Positions 39,691 to 52,078 of a stretch of DNA of 64,000 bases are shown piece after piece. Position 1 is the first letter of the stretch; each line of letters starts with the position of its first letter. The notes below the pieces were generated by a model. The model was not told the DNA's origin. It saw nothing but the letters and a program-made list of their open reading frames with translations, and ran no database searches. The stretch is from Lanius collurio. Lineage: Eukaryota > Chordata > Aves > Passeriformes > Laniidae. The stretch is from the NCBI GenBank assembly GCA_020086605.1, contig JACBWW010000015.1:25672483-25736482 (forward strand), read 5' to 3'. A program made the position numbers and the translations under genes.

Positions 39691-42600
39691 ATAAGATGAA
39701 AAGATACAGTTTCACATTTTGTGAGGTACAGATGAGAACACCCCAGACTTGCAAGAAGAAGGAAAGGTTTCTCCATAGGTCTGTTGGTGAGCTGTGCTGA
39801 TGACAAGCATCAGCTGAGCAAGGGGTATTATATACACCCATGAGAGCATTCTTCTGTTCCCATACTGTGCCAGTACTTTCACAGGGCAAAAGCCATACTG
39901 ATTTCAGCATGGATGGCTTTGGTTTTGAGAAATGAGAGATTATATTAAACACTCCTGTCAGTTACTGAAGCAAGGACATGAAGAATGTGGCAAGTGTATG
40001 TACAGGTCAAGCTAATAGCTCTCTGCATCTTAAATTTCTCCTCATGATCATAGTCTGATAAATTAAGCTTCGAGCCTTTGCCTGTCTCAGTTTCAAGTGC
40101 TGCTGAGAAGGTTCACCACAGAAAGCTGCATTTTAATCCCAGCATAAAAAGGAAAAGTCTTTATTGCATGGCATTAGTTTACAAAGGCTTGTAGGATGTG
40201 CATTCTTAAATGTAATTATTGTCAAAGATTGTGCGTGGAAAGGAGACATTTCATTTACTCTTCTTTTGCTGAACTATAAACAGTGCAGTGATTTATTATA
40301 AACTTGCTGACCTTACTTGAGTCACAGATCTCAAGTTTCTACATATAAATATTAATGGCAGCAATCTGTTAGGTGTAACATGTAAGCTGATGGATTACAC
40401 AGGCCCATATCTTCTGGACCCAACCTCATTTGCTCACGCTTGAGATTCCTCACCCTGTTGCATTGCTGATACATGTCAGACTCCTTTTAGAGGGAATCTT
40501 GTGCACTCTGGGGCTCACGATTGGCTCTCATCCTTCTCCTGTCATCACGAAACTATAAAGTGTCTTGAAATGGGAGAAATCTGGCTAACAACACCTCAAT
40601 GCCAGATAATTATCAGTCAGTAACTACCCATGCTGATTACCACTCAAATTAGAGAGGGAGTTTAAAGATGAATTTGTGTGTTTATGTGGGGATTGGGCTT
40701 GTGGCTCATCTCTGCCCAGATTCTTCAGCAGTAGGAAATGCAGGTATTATATTTCCTCTTACAGAAATGCTAACAGAATTCCTAGCTAGAGCAGGGAAAA
40801 ATAAAATGGGTCTCAGTCCAAACTGTTTTAAGAGAAAGGAAAAAAAAAACCCAATGTATTTCCTAACTTGGCTTTGGTTCATGTTTAACATCAAGGGTAG
40901 TTAATGCTGCTGGAAGCTCTGCACTGAAATTGCTCCATTCATGCAATTTGTACTGTCTCCCTTCTGTTGCCTCTTGGCCAAGTGCTGGTTTACTTCTAGG
41001 CTTGTAGCAGTTCAGTATACATTACTGGAGGGAAGGTCAGGTCACAGAACCCAGCCTGGTGCTTTTAGCTCACTTAACGGGTAAATGCTCTGACTACAGA
41101 CTGGAAGAAAGAAATGGGAGATACAGTCAGAGTCAGGTAGGAAAAAATACAGCCAAGTCACCATTTAGCACTTTAAGGATTTCCAGCTGCTCAGTGCTTT
41201 ACTTTATAAAAGAAACATCAAAGAGCATTGACTATCTTTGTAGTTGAACTCTTCACAGGTATGGATGACTATATTTTTAAGTTACCCTTCTGATATAGAG
41301 CACAAATTTTTAACTGAGACTTCTACTGATGTTTTACTGAGCTGTTGCATTTATCGAGGGAAATCAGAATATTACCGACAAAGGTCTTAATTCTACACCT
41401 AAGATTTTTAACTAGATGAACCTGCATTCAAGCTGGATTCTTCCAATCAAAACATCAAGGGGATCTGTGGATAGATGCAGAGGATAAGCTCCACCACTGT
41501 ACATTGGCCCTTTTACAAGGGAGTTATTTCAGTTTCTACTATTACAAGAACATCCAAGCCTCGTTCCAAAATATACCTGCAGTAGACATATCCATTTTCA
41601 GACCTCAGAGGTGTGGGTCCCAAGGTCACTGGAAACTTCACTGTTTTTATATTAGCAAACAAAGAAATTAATCCTCATTGTCTACACACTTCTTTTATTC
41701 TTTATTTAAATGATTCCCTCATTTGTAATGTCAATTAGTCCTGTGCTCATTCTTTCTTTTCCTTTGGGTTGGTGGGTTTCCTGTGTTGAGTCAACAAGTT
41801 GTGTTCTCCCCCTGCTGGAATTAGCTGATTTCAGCACAGTTGCTGATTTGTCTTTCCTTGAGGATTCTTTGTATACTTCTGCTGGCATAACTTAGTTAAC
41901 TTAATGGCCCTATTAGCTTGGGTTGCTAAAGTATTACACAAAATAAGAGTAGCATTCAGACAGATTTCTGAGGTACAGAGCCCTAAGTTTTGACAGCGTT
42001 TTAATTGATGAAAGTAAATAGTGTCATTTTCCACTTTATGAACTCCATTTGACGTACACTCTGATCTTTAAAAAATTATTGCATTTGAGAATGGAGAAGA
42101 TGGGCTGCTCAAATTCTCCATGACCAATAATTTATCAAATCTGTCTCCCATTTTTTCTACACATACAAAAGCTTGTTCTGCTAGTGTCCTCCAGTGTTTA
42201 AAGCTAATGGGCTATATTTGGGGTATTCTAATATCTAAGGTATGTGATAAATATTAAGCATTAAAGATATCTACTTAAAGAGCAACAGGATTTATTATTA
42301 ATCAAAAGAATAATTCAGCTTTCCCTCTGCTGTGTCAATCCTTGTCTATTTAAAATTGTTGCCAATGTTGCAGTTCTCTCATAACATTGTTAGTAGAGTT
42401 CCAGATGTTTCTGTTCCTGAGGGGTTGTAGAAAGTTTCAGCAGCTCTACATCTAGCTCCCTGACAAAGGGGCAGATGCTTCCTCTGGTTCAGGGCTCAAT
42501 GCTCCATGTTGATAACACAATAATGCCAACTGAGACACAGCCCCATCTGCAGTTCCCGCTGCCCCATCTGCTAATTTTCTCTTCTTGACATGATGATATT

Positions 42601-44484
42601 GTGTGGATTCCTCTGTACCCATCATAACCAGAGACAGCCCTAATTCCACTAATTCACTTCCCCTTGATGGGCAGAACATGAGGCTCATTAGTTACAAAGT
42701 GGGTCTTTCTTGCAAATGACACCAAAAAGCTTTCAGGAGTAAGAATGAGGTTGTCCATATAAATGTGACTGCTGGGAAGCACTACTGGAGGCAGTGAAAG
42801 ATTTCCAGCTGGAAAGACTTAGGGCTTGTTGTTTCTGGAAAGCAAGTTGAAAATAAAACTCTTCCACACAATGTGCTTCTCCCTAAGCATCCCAGTAGAG
42901 GATACAAGACCTGATGACTCTTTTATAGAGGCAACACCTTTGTGAAGAAACACTGCTTTGTGTTTATGATATTTTGAAAATAAACAGCAGTGTTAGCTGA
43001 GGAGAAGAGCTGTTAAAATCAGATTTCTAACTTCATTATTTTTTTCCAAAATATAACTATACTCTGTGCTCCCAGCTGGCTTTTCTCCCTCAGGGGAGAA
43101 CACCCTCACCCTGCAACATTCCCCTGCCCCTGCTGCCAGCCAGGGTTAGACTACAGTTCTCAAATTGGAGGAAAACAGATTTCTGTCTTTAACACTGGTC
43201 TGTTCACGGATCAGCATTCAAAGAGATATTGTCCCAGCATCCACCTTCAACACCCAACCCAGGGAGATGCCTACTTCTTTGACACCTGAAATTCTCACTG
43301 GAATTGGCTTAGATGTTCTGATCTAGCTGAAGCCACTCATGTTTTAGAGGGATTTTAGTCCTCATTGCCACCCATGGTTTGAAGTCTATTTCCATCTGTA
43401 TTGCTAAACTAAAATAGCATGAGTAAGGGTAGAAAATTAGAGGAAGAAAACAATGAGAGGATCTTAAATATAGCCTCAAGTCTGATTCAAAGACCTCATT
43501 GTGAAGATAAAACACTTGTTGTTTTGCTGTATATTTTAGGAGAGAATAATGTCTTAATTCTAGGCTTGTAAGCATTTGCCTTCGAGATGTTTGGAAGCCT
43601 TAGTCTCTGCCACAACACAATTATACTGCACAGAATAATTATTTTACAGTCAATTAAGTACACTAAATGTGCATATTTAGGAAACCTGATTTAAACGTCA
43701 TCTGTACCATGCTGCATTTCTACCATACCACAGTTCTTCCATCTGAACCAGAGACCAATTACTTTGCTAATTGAGCTTAGGGGTTCAGCCAACTTCTGAA
43801 GGAGTGCTTGAAACTTTTGTTTTGTCATGGAAATTATGCCAGCCACCATGACAGGAGTTGGCTCTTGGTTTCTGCTGATTCCATAAAGCCAAAGAGGAAA
43901 TTCTTCTGTAAAGTTCTCTTTTGTTAGCACTACAGCTCAAGCTGGATGCCTTCAAATAGAAACCCTGAACCCTAAAGTTTTCTTATGCAAAGAACGACAT
44001 TTTTCAATCATGCAATCTATCAGTCAATAAACCCCAACATTTTTGTAGCAGACCAAATTAATGGCAGGCACAGGTATTCAGTTTTTGATAATGACTGAAA
44101 AATAGTTTCTGAAAGTTCTTATTAAGAAAAATAACATATTCATTTAGAAGTCATCCAATGCTATGGGAAGTTCTCCAAATGTTATTATAATACTAGAAGT
44201 ATGATTAATATTATGGCACACATAAAGACCTTTCATCTTTTCTGGGACACAAGTTCCTTTCAGTCTATAACTGATGTGCCTGTGAAGAGGAGAAAGATGA
44301 CAGTGCAGGAAGGAAAGTGGGTTTTGCCGTTTTACCTCCAAGCATTTTGACTGCACTGCTTCCGTAAAGAATATCTGATTTGGTATTAGACTAAGAAAGG
44401 GATGCAACTGACTTCAAACCAAAGCAGAACAAGAACAAATCAAAAGAGTGAAATACTATTAGTACTATGATTACTACTACTAGC

Positions 44485-44504
44485 AAAAAAAAAAAATAAA
44501 AAAA
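44485..44504. repeat. A-rich simple repeat
   Basis: Twelve A residues, a T, then seven A residues. No retrocopy was recognised beside it. Confidence 0.8.
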
Positions 44505-47136
44505 TAGGCTAAATCCTTCAAATAGATGTCAGACATTACTTGAACCAAGTCACAAACCATCTTGTCACATGGAGATCTAGTTTTCCAGCACTTCCTCCAA
44601 AGATATTTAATAAAAAAAAAATAATCTAATGAAACACGTTCCTTCCCCCGCTTCAACTTATTTGCTTAATATTTACTAGGTTTTTTTACCCTTATCACTT
44701 ACAGTAGGCAAACACAGAAGTGAATACAATACAAAAGGCCATCAAGCACTCAGGGCTGTTACATTTAGCAAGGCAGATGTTCTCTTAGTAGCACTATTCT
44801 CCATTTAACATTGAAAATACAGCTGTATTATGGAGATGGAGTAGGAATAATTGTAATATTCCAAGTCTCGTACCCTGTTCTGCGATCTGTCCCAGTAAAT
44901 CTCTCTCTGAAAATCTCTGTCACCTTAGATGTTTTTGAAAATATAGGTATCGCTTTGTCAGGCATGTCAACCACAGATGACAAAGATGATCTTTTTTGTT
45001 TTATCTGGGATGCTCTCAGCTTGCATAACCAAAGACGAGTAACTTCTTTTAGAGTGTCTGGAATGTTCACTTGTTAGCTCCTCAAACAAAACATCCTTTT
45101 CTTCATTCAAGTAACAAATTTAAGACATTTTCTTGACGCAACCAGGGCTGTCCCTGTTTTTCATCAGGAGCTTAGCAGCCCAGTAGAATGAGTATTCAGT
45201 GTGATGAATTGGGTGTGGGGTGAAGGAAAAAGATGAATGAGCACAGACACTGTCAAGGCTTCTCTGGTAAAAAATGTTAACGATGTGCTTGGAGTTTCCT
45301 GATAAGTCTGTCAGATGGCCCATTACTGGAAAAAATCTTCCCTTCTGACACCATGGTGATGGTTTCGGAGGTAGAAATGGGAAGTAGTGGCACTTATGAA
45401 ATACAAATTGCAGGTGATTTTGCTGTCCGGGGTTCAGATAAAGCATTGAAACAAAAGTTTCTCTGCTTTCACTCTCAGAAATGCAGTCACTGTACCTAGG
45501 CATGAACAAGGTGGACGGGATTGTGCAGCAATTCAGATTGATTTGCAGGAGTACAAAGTCAATGAGTTGTGCTCCTGACTGAACAAATAGATTTTTGTTA
45601 AGCTATATTTATGAGGGAAATAAGATCAGGAGCCAGCTCATTGGACTTGCTGAAAACATCTCATAATTACTTGCAAATTTTTTAATATAAGTTAAATATG
45701 AAGAGAAACTTTGAATCCAGTTGCTCAAAGCAAATGTCTCCCAAAGCTGAGCAAAAAAAAAAAGGAAAAAGGGACCAACACCATTTGCTGATTTAAGTGT
45801 GAAATTATTTCTACATTCTTTTAATTTTAGGCAAAAGATTAGCAATATCTGTCACAGATTGCTGAGGACTCTCCATTAACTCCAGAGGCCAAAGCACTTT
45901 TGCTTTGAGTGGATATGCTATTTCTGCTCTGTAACATTAATTCTCCACTCAAAAGCAATAAAATTCCTCTAGTTAACCTTGAAATAAAACCAGATTGATT
46001 ATTTCTGACATGTGATATTGAAATCAACACCCTGCTATGGAAGAGGTGTTGAAGAAGGGCCTCCATCTTAAATGAAATATTGTTTCCCTTGTGTAAGGAA
46101 GAGATTAAAATCCGAGAAATGCAAATTCTGGCAATCTAATAATCAAGAAAAAGAGATAGTGGGGGCTTGACCTTTCATCCAAGCACAACATAGTTTCTAG
46201 CAGTTGTATTTGTTGAAATGCTTCCAATTACTAAAGAGTAGCCATTGCTTTCATCCAGCTGCATTCCTGCCATCACTCAGCAGAGGCAGTGTAAATACTG
46301 TCTGGAGAGGGAGGAACTGAAGTGAAGATGGATGATCGCTTTAACACCCAGTCCACACTAGAGAAGTCTTGTTCCTGGTGTGGAGGAACCCTTTTGCCTT
46401 TGCATGAACAAGCCCAGCTCCAGTTCTTAGGTGGACCCAGTTTTCAGGCAGGAGTCACTGACATTACAGCATGAAAACAGGCGTTGTCCATTCAGATGAA
46501 AGAACACAGCATTTCCACTCCAGCTCAAGAGCAAGTAATAGCAGAAGGAAACTCCAGACACCTGGCTGTGTAAGTGTAGGAGCAGCTCTGGAGGGCTTTC
46601 AGAGTGGTTCTGGGTGTATATGAGCATCTTTACAAATGTGACTAAATAATATTCCTTATAAAAGACTTTGTCCTGGGAAAGGAGATAAAATAATCTACAT
46701 GTGAGCTGTTCAAAAGACATTTTTAAAGTATAAGGCCTTGATGTCAGTGTACTTTTTGTAGAGTCGCTGCATCTTTTCCAACTGCTAGAGCACGATCCAA
46801 ACTGCAGTAAAATGATATTTTTTCTCACAGGGTTGTTAAAGAAACTCTGTCAAAGAAAGACTTTGAATGTAAATGTCCCAATTCCAAGTCTGAATGGTTG
46901 ATGTTCACCCAGAAACTCACTGGATAAAACTTTGCAAAGCAAGTGCACTACAGAAAATCAAAACTGAAATAAAAGTTGGAGAGGATTTGGCAATTACAGT
47001 TTCACACAGATAGAAAACATGCAAAAGATTGAGAAGTTGTCAGAATCAAGGGAGCTGATAAATACTAGAAACATAAGTATCTGTGGGATTTATTCTGCTC
47101 CCCAGTAAGTATGATTTTTAAAAAAACAGTTATACA

Positions 47137-47140
47137 CTGT
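47137..47140. repeat. target-site duplication, left copy (CTGT)
   Basis: Matches CTGT at 47949-47952 on the other side of the LTR. A 4-bp duplication is typical of class I (gammaretrovirus-like) ERVs. A longer reading, CACTGT on both sides, is possible if the final CA of the LTR is counted as part of the duplication. Confidence 0.6.
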
Positions 47141-47197
47141 TGTTATAGATAAGTCAAAATTCATAAGGAATTAAAATTGTATATCAGAATAAGTTAT

Positions 47198-47225
47198 GAA
47201 TGTGAAATATGGAATGTGAAATATA
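47198..47225 (+). repeat. 14-bp direct repeat inside the 808-bp LTR
   Basis: Two adjacent copies of GAATGTGAAATAT followed by G or A. Short direct repeats in this part of an LTR (U3) can act as enhancer units in retroviruses. Here that is only a possibility. Confidence 0.7.
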
Positions 47226-47714
47226 GCAGATTGTAATTTGTATATATGTTCAAATATGTTATGTTCAAAGTACACCTTGGCATGTTTCCTGGCACCTTGC
47301 TCAAAGAAGGTGTAAATTAGCATAAGAAGTGAAGGCAAACCCAGAGGAGAAGTGACCTCAGCCAGATATCCATCTGGCTCATCAACCTACTATGAGTTCA
47401 TTCTACCCAGCTAGAGAATCCTTTCCATCTGAAAGGAGTAATAGATATGATCTGTTACTCCCTGGACATTGCTGATGAGTGGACCTCTTGCTTAAGACTC
47501 TTCATTTTAATCATATAAGGATTTCTCGGAAAAATCATCATCTGAACAGATCCTTTACCAGAAACGCTACAATGGGTTACTGGAAAACATCAACCAGAAT
47601 ACAAAGAGAATCCTTGAACATATCAACATCTAAATGAACTCCTGATCACTGGACCAGAAGACCATCAGAAATGAAAAGGACAAAGGATTTCCTAGCCAGG
47701 AGCAAGAAAAACAG

Positions 47715-47722
47715 TATAAAAA
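47715..47722 (+). promoter_or_regulatory. TATA box of the 808-bp LTR
   Basis: TATAAAAA lies about 230 bp before the LTR end and about 150 bp before the AATAAA signal, as expected for a retroviral U3/R boundary. It predicts transcription to the right from about 47,745. Confidence 0.65.
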
Positions 47723-47866
47723 CCGGACTCAAAAACCTCGAAGGTGTGCGCTGCCACTCTGAACTGCTGGTGTTCAGAGCTGTGTATGTGTCACCCAGAG
47801 TCAAGAACCCAGGCTTGGCCCTGCTTTCCTTTATAGTGGCTTATTAAGATTGTCAATTTGATCAAA

Positions 47867-47872
47867 AATAAA
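47867..47872 (+). terminator. polyadenylation signal of the 808-bp LTR
   Basis: AATAAA followed within 10-20 bp by a T/G-rich stretch (TTCTGTTTGTTTTTA), the usual downstream element. Confidence 0.65.
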
Positions 47873-47888
47873 TTCTGTTTGTTTTTAT

Positions 47889-47919
47889 ATTAATAATTTG
47901 GCTCACGCAAATTATTAAT
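47889..47919 (+). repeat. perfect 12-bp hairpin after the LTR poly-A signal
   Basis: ATTAATAATTTG (47889-47900) pairs exactly with CAAATTATTAAT (47908-47919) across a 7-nt loop. It sits 17 bp after AATAAA, in the part that would be the R/U5 boundary. Confidence 0.85.
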
Positions 47920-47952
47920 TCGATTTAATTGGCATTTCATTTATAACACTGT

Positions 47953-50900
47953 GGTGTTTTTTTCCCTACAGGACACCAGACTCCTCCCCCAAAGCACAGG
48001 AGGGATAACGTCTGCGGATGGATCGGGCCTGTGGAGTGAAGGAGACTGTTGTTTGTAGGTTTGCCTTCTTTAATTTGATTAAAACCTCGCCAAAAAAATT
48101 CTGACATTTCTGTACTTTTTAAAAATTGCTCCACCAGATGGTTATTATTCAGCTTATGGGGGAGGCACTGGGGGAGTTGTTTAGGAATTCAGAACTTTTA
48201 TGTGCACATGTCACCAAATTAATAAGGACTGTTTCTCTCGAAGAAGAGATTGATTGGTACAATGTATGGGCTGGAAATAGCAGTGCAGCGCCTGTGTCTA
48301 CTGTAGTTACCTTGTTTTGGCCATGTTCCACACAGGCATCTGGTAAGAGGCGAGGATGTAGGACAGAGAAACTGCACTAAGGATGCAGCACATAAAAACT
48401 GCATCAGTGATTCAGCTAGCCCAGGACACCTGTAGGTGTTGACTAGGGACTCTTGCAGGGATCCCTGAGATTCCCATACTTCTTGACAATCCCCTGCCAC
48501 CATTCACCCTGCTATTGGATGAAAGTGAACATGAGATATTTCCAAACTCACTTTGACAAAAGGAGAGCTCAAACACATTTCTGGATTAAAATGTCCAACT
48601 CTTCCACTGAAGCCCAATGAGGAACATGAAAGTGCAAGTGTGTTATCCTGCAGATGGGGGAATATAGCTAGGAACTGGCTTCTCTAAGTTTAGATTTTCA
48701 TAACAAACCTTTCTTCTGAGAAATTCCCCAGTATCAGATTTTGCATTTTTTTTTCTTTTTCTTTTATACCACACTCAAACTTCCATTTTAGCATCTTTCT
48801 TACTCAGAATTTTTCTTTTTTAAATTGGAGGAGGAGAGGGAGAAGTTAAAAGTTAGAATTTTCATACTAAGGTTTGAAAAGAATGAACATCTCTGAGCAT
48901 AGGGGAGAATTTGCAGGTATTCTCTTGCTCTCAGGCTGTTGTTTAGGTGGAGTTTCTAATGAATGAGTTTCTAATGAGTCAGACTAATTTCATTTAGAGG
49001 TTCAAATATTGTATGTTCTGTATGTAGCCTCTAATGAAGAAAATTTGCTTAGCTAAAGTAGAAAGAAAAATTAATCAGGACATAAAAGCATTCTAATACA
49101 AGTGCTCAATGATATCTTGGGAATATGCAGAGTATAATTTTTAATGGCTGCAGAGTCATGATTGCAGAGTTGTTTCCTCATACTTCTGTGACAAAGACAT
49201 GCAATAATTCTGTACCTCTACACACAAAAACCGTGACCAAAGATTCATATCGATACACTGCTATGTGCTTACATCTTCATTCAGTTCCTCAGGTAGTTGC
49301 ACCAGAGCCCTGTTTAACTTGGCTCAGTGATCAGGAGCCAGCAGATGTTGAGTTTGACACATTTGTTTCCAGCCAGGCTTTGTCTAGGAGTCACACACTG
49401 TCTTTTTGCTGGGTCCAATTCTGAGCCACTGAAGCCAGGAGTTATACCTTAACTTTAATAGGGACTCAGGCACGATCTGTAGGATGTTGTGTCAGAAAGA
49501 GATCTGGGTACTCTAGTAGTACTAACAATTATTATTAAAGACAATTTATTTCTGTAGACAAGGACTATATTCTGTAAAGAAGCTGGTTCCAGTTGTGGGT
49601 GCTGAGTGCTTCTGCTTCGTGCAACTTCAGTTTAAGTTTGCATAATAAATTTGACTAAATGACTGTGTATGTGGGGTCTTTCAAAGTGCTCATCACTGTT
49701 ATGGGTCTGCTGGCACTGATGTCAGATACTGGAATTCAGATAGCTGATACAAGCCAATGCTAAATGCCTTTGAAAATCCCAGCCTTACAACCCATTTATT
49801 TGAATGAATCCATTTCCTTGGAAAATGGAAAACTAAACAGGAAATTTAAGGGCGTAATGCTACTGTCATCATAAATCTTGCACACTCACCCAACACCTTT
49901 CAACCTAAAGAGTATAAATATGCTCAGGCTATACATGGAGTTCTTGGATATCCTGACTAACAAGTGAAGGCATCAGTGACTTCTGCTTGGCAGAAATGTG
50001 TTGGTATCTCTGACATGTATCAGCTGCTGAGTTACTGGACAGTTTCTGCAGCTGAGCCTTTGAGCAAGAACATCAGGACAAATCCCCATTCTTAGCTAGG
50101 ATCTCATGAGAAGTTCAATATCCATGCAAAGAAGGTACAATGTCATTTTTTGAACTCTTTTTGATCTGGCAGATCCCAAATCACTGTTTGCCTATTTTTG
50201 CAGAATAAAGGCATAAACTGACTCTGCCAGGATAGGTAGGGCAGGTAGTTATGGATTTTAGGGACTGGCAAGCATTCATCCCTATACCTCATAGGGCACA
50301 TGTTTTCCTCTCTGAACAGTGGAAGAAAATTGAGATTTATATGCATGGAAGGATAGAGAACTGTTATCATTATGCCCTCATAAGCTTTTATTCTATACTA
50401 GAAGACAAATGACCAATGTAGACAGGAATGAAACCACACACTAAAGAGGAAGAACAACAATAGCACTGACTCTGTAAAAATATGTGATTCTTCCTATTAT
50501 ATGCCACAGACATTTCCCTATATCTGTTTTACAGTGCATTGCATAGGATCCTGAACTCAAGCAGTACCTGGAATAAAAGGGCTGCCAAAGCAAGAGTTAT
50601 CCACCAGAGGAAAGGGAGAGGAGGTTGTCAGTGGATAGCTGCAGCTGTTTGTCTAAAACTCAAGGTGGAGCAGGAGGAAAAAATCAGGAAAGGAAAGGAA
50701 AGAGATTCATAGACTGTGACCAACCAGAGTAGAGGGGCAAGCAAAAAGTTACCTAAAACATGGAAAAGAGAAATACAGTTGGTGAGTGGAAAATAGCTGC
50801 CAGCTGCAGACTATCAGAGTGAGCTTTAAATATTGCTGAGAGTACATTGCTCAGAAGTTAACTGAATCTTCTGGGCATAAAATTTTATTTAGTGTGTTGC

Positions 50901-51064
50901 ATTAAAGTGCTGCAGCTTTCTGCAAGAATGGCAAAGTTTCTTACACAGGCTTGTGTGTTACACACCTTGTGATATCTGGCAAGTTTGTGCATGAAGGAAT
51001 CTGACATGCATCTCCCAGGTTATTTCTCCTTCCAGTGAAGCAATCACATGTGGATAATCAATGC
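47953..51064. other. unique non-coding DNA between two ERV insertions
   Basis: No gene or repeat is recognised. Some short purine-rich stretches occur (about 48820-48850 and 50600-50700). Confidence 0.55.
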
Positions 51065-51070
51065 CTAAAC
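51065..51070. repeat. target-site duplication, left copy (CTAAAC)
   Basis: The six bases directly before the 5' LTR match the six directly after the 3' LTR (53639-53644). Six-bp duplications are characteristic of alpha- and betaretrovirus-like (class II) integrases. Confidence 0.92.
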
Positions 51071-51355
51071 TGTGGAGGTGCCTCTCCCCTGAAGTCCTGG
51101 GGGAAGGGACCCTGCAGTGTATGGGTCTGTTCCTGTCCCTGTCCTCATGTCACATGTGCCCCATACCTGTTCCTGATTGATTGGTTTGGATGCCCAGGGC
51201 CGGGGAAGAGAGCGGGGTCCCATGACTGGAGTCTGCCTGGGAACTCCAACCATGTGGGCTGGAGGAATAAATCATCTCTGAACATCTAAAAAAATATCAC
51301 TTCATCTTTCCTTCCAAGTTCATCGCTGTCTTATACATGTTGTAAGGATTCCCCA
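51071..51355 (+). mobile_element. 5' LTR of the cold-shock provirus
   Basis: It starts TGTGGAGGTGCC and can be aligned with the 3' LTR up to GGATTCCCCA. The final eight bases (TTACAACA) present in the 3' LTR and in the 33.4-kb solo LTR are missing and replaced by TGGTGGGAATTC. AATAAA is at 51266-51271. There is no clear TATA box upstream of it. From AATAAA to the end the two LTRs are almost identical, while the first half has many substitutions and small indels, including altered CpG sites. Confidence 0.9.
51266..51271 (+). terminator. poly-A signal in the 5' LTR
   Basis: AATAAA in the context GGAGGAATAAATCATC, identical in all three LTRs of this family in the window. Confidence 0.7.
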
Positions 51356-51362
51356 TGGTGGG

Positions 51363-51385
51363 AATTCTCCAAATGGTGGAGAATT
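51363..51385 (+). repeat. 9-bp perfect hairpin where the primer-binding site should be
   Basis: AATTCTCCA (51363-51371) pairs with TGGAGAATT (51377-51385) around the 5-nt loop AATGG. This lies directly after the 5' LTR, the position of the tRNA primer-binding site. The TGG at 51356-51358 could be the start of such a site, but the following bases match no tRNA 3' end that I recognise. Confidence 0.6.
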
Positions 51386-51440
51386 GTGGACATTCAATCC
51401 CTGAAAACGATTTCTAAAGGTCCGGAGTACACCAATGTGA

Positions 51441-51499
51441 ATTGTGAGTAATTGAACTTTCTTATTGTCTTGTTTTTGGCTGTACTTTCTTACCAGATG
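51441..51499 (+). promoter_or_regulatory. splice-like signals before the gag ATG
   Basis: A strong donor-type sequence, ATT/GTGAGT (intron-side start 51444), and a strong acceptor-type sequence (pyrimidine-rich TTTTTGGCTGTACTTTCTTACCAG, ending at 51496) flank only 53 bp and end exactly at the gag-like ATG (51497). Fifty-three bp is at or below the usual lower limit of vertebrate introns. The acceptor may therefore have served a different, upstream donor, or the pair may be fortuitous. Confidence 0.35.
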
Positions 51500-51949
51500 G
51501 AAAAATCAGAGGAGTTGTGGCTAACTGAGACACAGAAAAAAATGTACTTGGAAGTGGAAGAAATACTAGCGAAACAAAATGCAAAACTGGACCCAGGACA
51601 TTTAGAACACTTTTTTAACTGGCTTTTCAAAAATTTCTTTTATGTCACTTGAGACTTAATTTTTGATGTTGGTTATCCTGTGACTAGAGGGGACAATTTT
51701 TGGAAAGAAACCGATGAGTTGATAATGATCAAGTCAAGAAGTGAAATGGTAGTAGAATTGATATTAGCACCTTTTGCAATTGAAGATGCTCTCATGAAGC
51801 ACATACTCGGTCCCAGTAACACAGAGGTGCCTGTGGCTGAGGTGCCTGCCGTGGAGGCGCCCAGCACTCCTAAAAGCAAAAGCCGTAGAGCAGACCCCAT
51901 CCCTGTATCGGAGTGCACTCCCGAGGGACAGTGGGTGAGAGAGCGATGA
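51497..51949 (+). pseudogene. gag matrix-like fragment with in-frame stops
   Basis: A single reading frame starts at ATG 51497 and shows a helical, charged N-terminus. It then has an aromatic-rich helix (motif FFNWLFKNFFYVT, about residues 39-51) and later a Trp followed by an acidic helix (FWKETDELI). This arrangement is similar to the matrix domain at the start of Gag in class II retroviruses, although the identity level is low by eye. The frame is broken by TGA at 51650-51652 and ends at TGA 51947-51949. A GC-rich Pro/Val/Glu-coding linker precedes the second stop. Matrix domains normally direct Gag to the membrane, but this copy cannot make a complete one. Confidence 0.6.
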
Positions 51950-52078
51950 CAAAGACTCTGGATGCGAGAGTACATTCCTAGGGGTCTCTGAGGTATTCTT
52001 ACAGTGAATAAAGAAGGACAACTAGTAGAAATAGCTGCTGAAAAACATAAAAAGCAAGCCGCTAGAGCAGAGGTGTGA
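51950..52078 (+). pseudogene. continuation of the gag-like frame, decayed
   Basis: The same frame continues after 51949 with a further TGA at 51989-51991. It then has a stop-free 28-codon piece rich in Lys, Glu and Ala (motif EIAAEKHKKQAARAE), ending at TGA 52076-52078. The charged, Ala-rich texture fits a coiled-coil or spacer region of Gag. No capsid major-homology region or zinc knuckle was found, so the rest of gag has been lost or replaced. Confidence 0.45.

Larger units (their letters stand above)
33678..47136. other. unique non-coding DNA with small tandem repeats
   Basis: No gene is recognised over 13.4 kb. Small structures include a 24-bp tandem duplication at 36519-36566, a short GGGAGGTGAGCT repeat near 37779-37800 and an A-run at 44485-44504. 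Open frames reach 133 codons (46427-46828, minus) without any domain. Confidence 0.55.
47141..47948 (+). mobile_element. solo LTR, 808 bp, probably class I-like ERV
   Basis: The element starts TGTTATAG and ends TTATAACA, giving 7-bp terminal inverted repeats of the TG...CA type, and sits between matching CTGT tetramers. A TATA box (TATAAAAA, 47715-47722) is followed about 150 bp later by a poly-A signal (AATAAA, 47867-47872). This is the right order and spacing for an LTR promoter and terminator. A 14-bp direct repeat (47198-47211 and 47212-47225) lies near the left end, and a perfect 12-bp hairpin sits just after the poly-A signal. No internal viral sequence remains. The class is inferred from the 4-bp duplication and is not certain. 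Confidence 0.82.
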
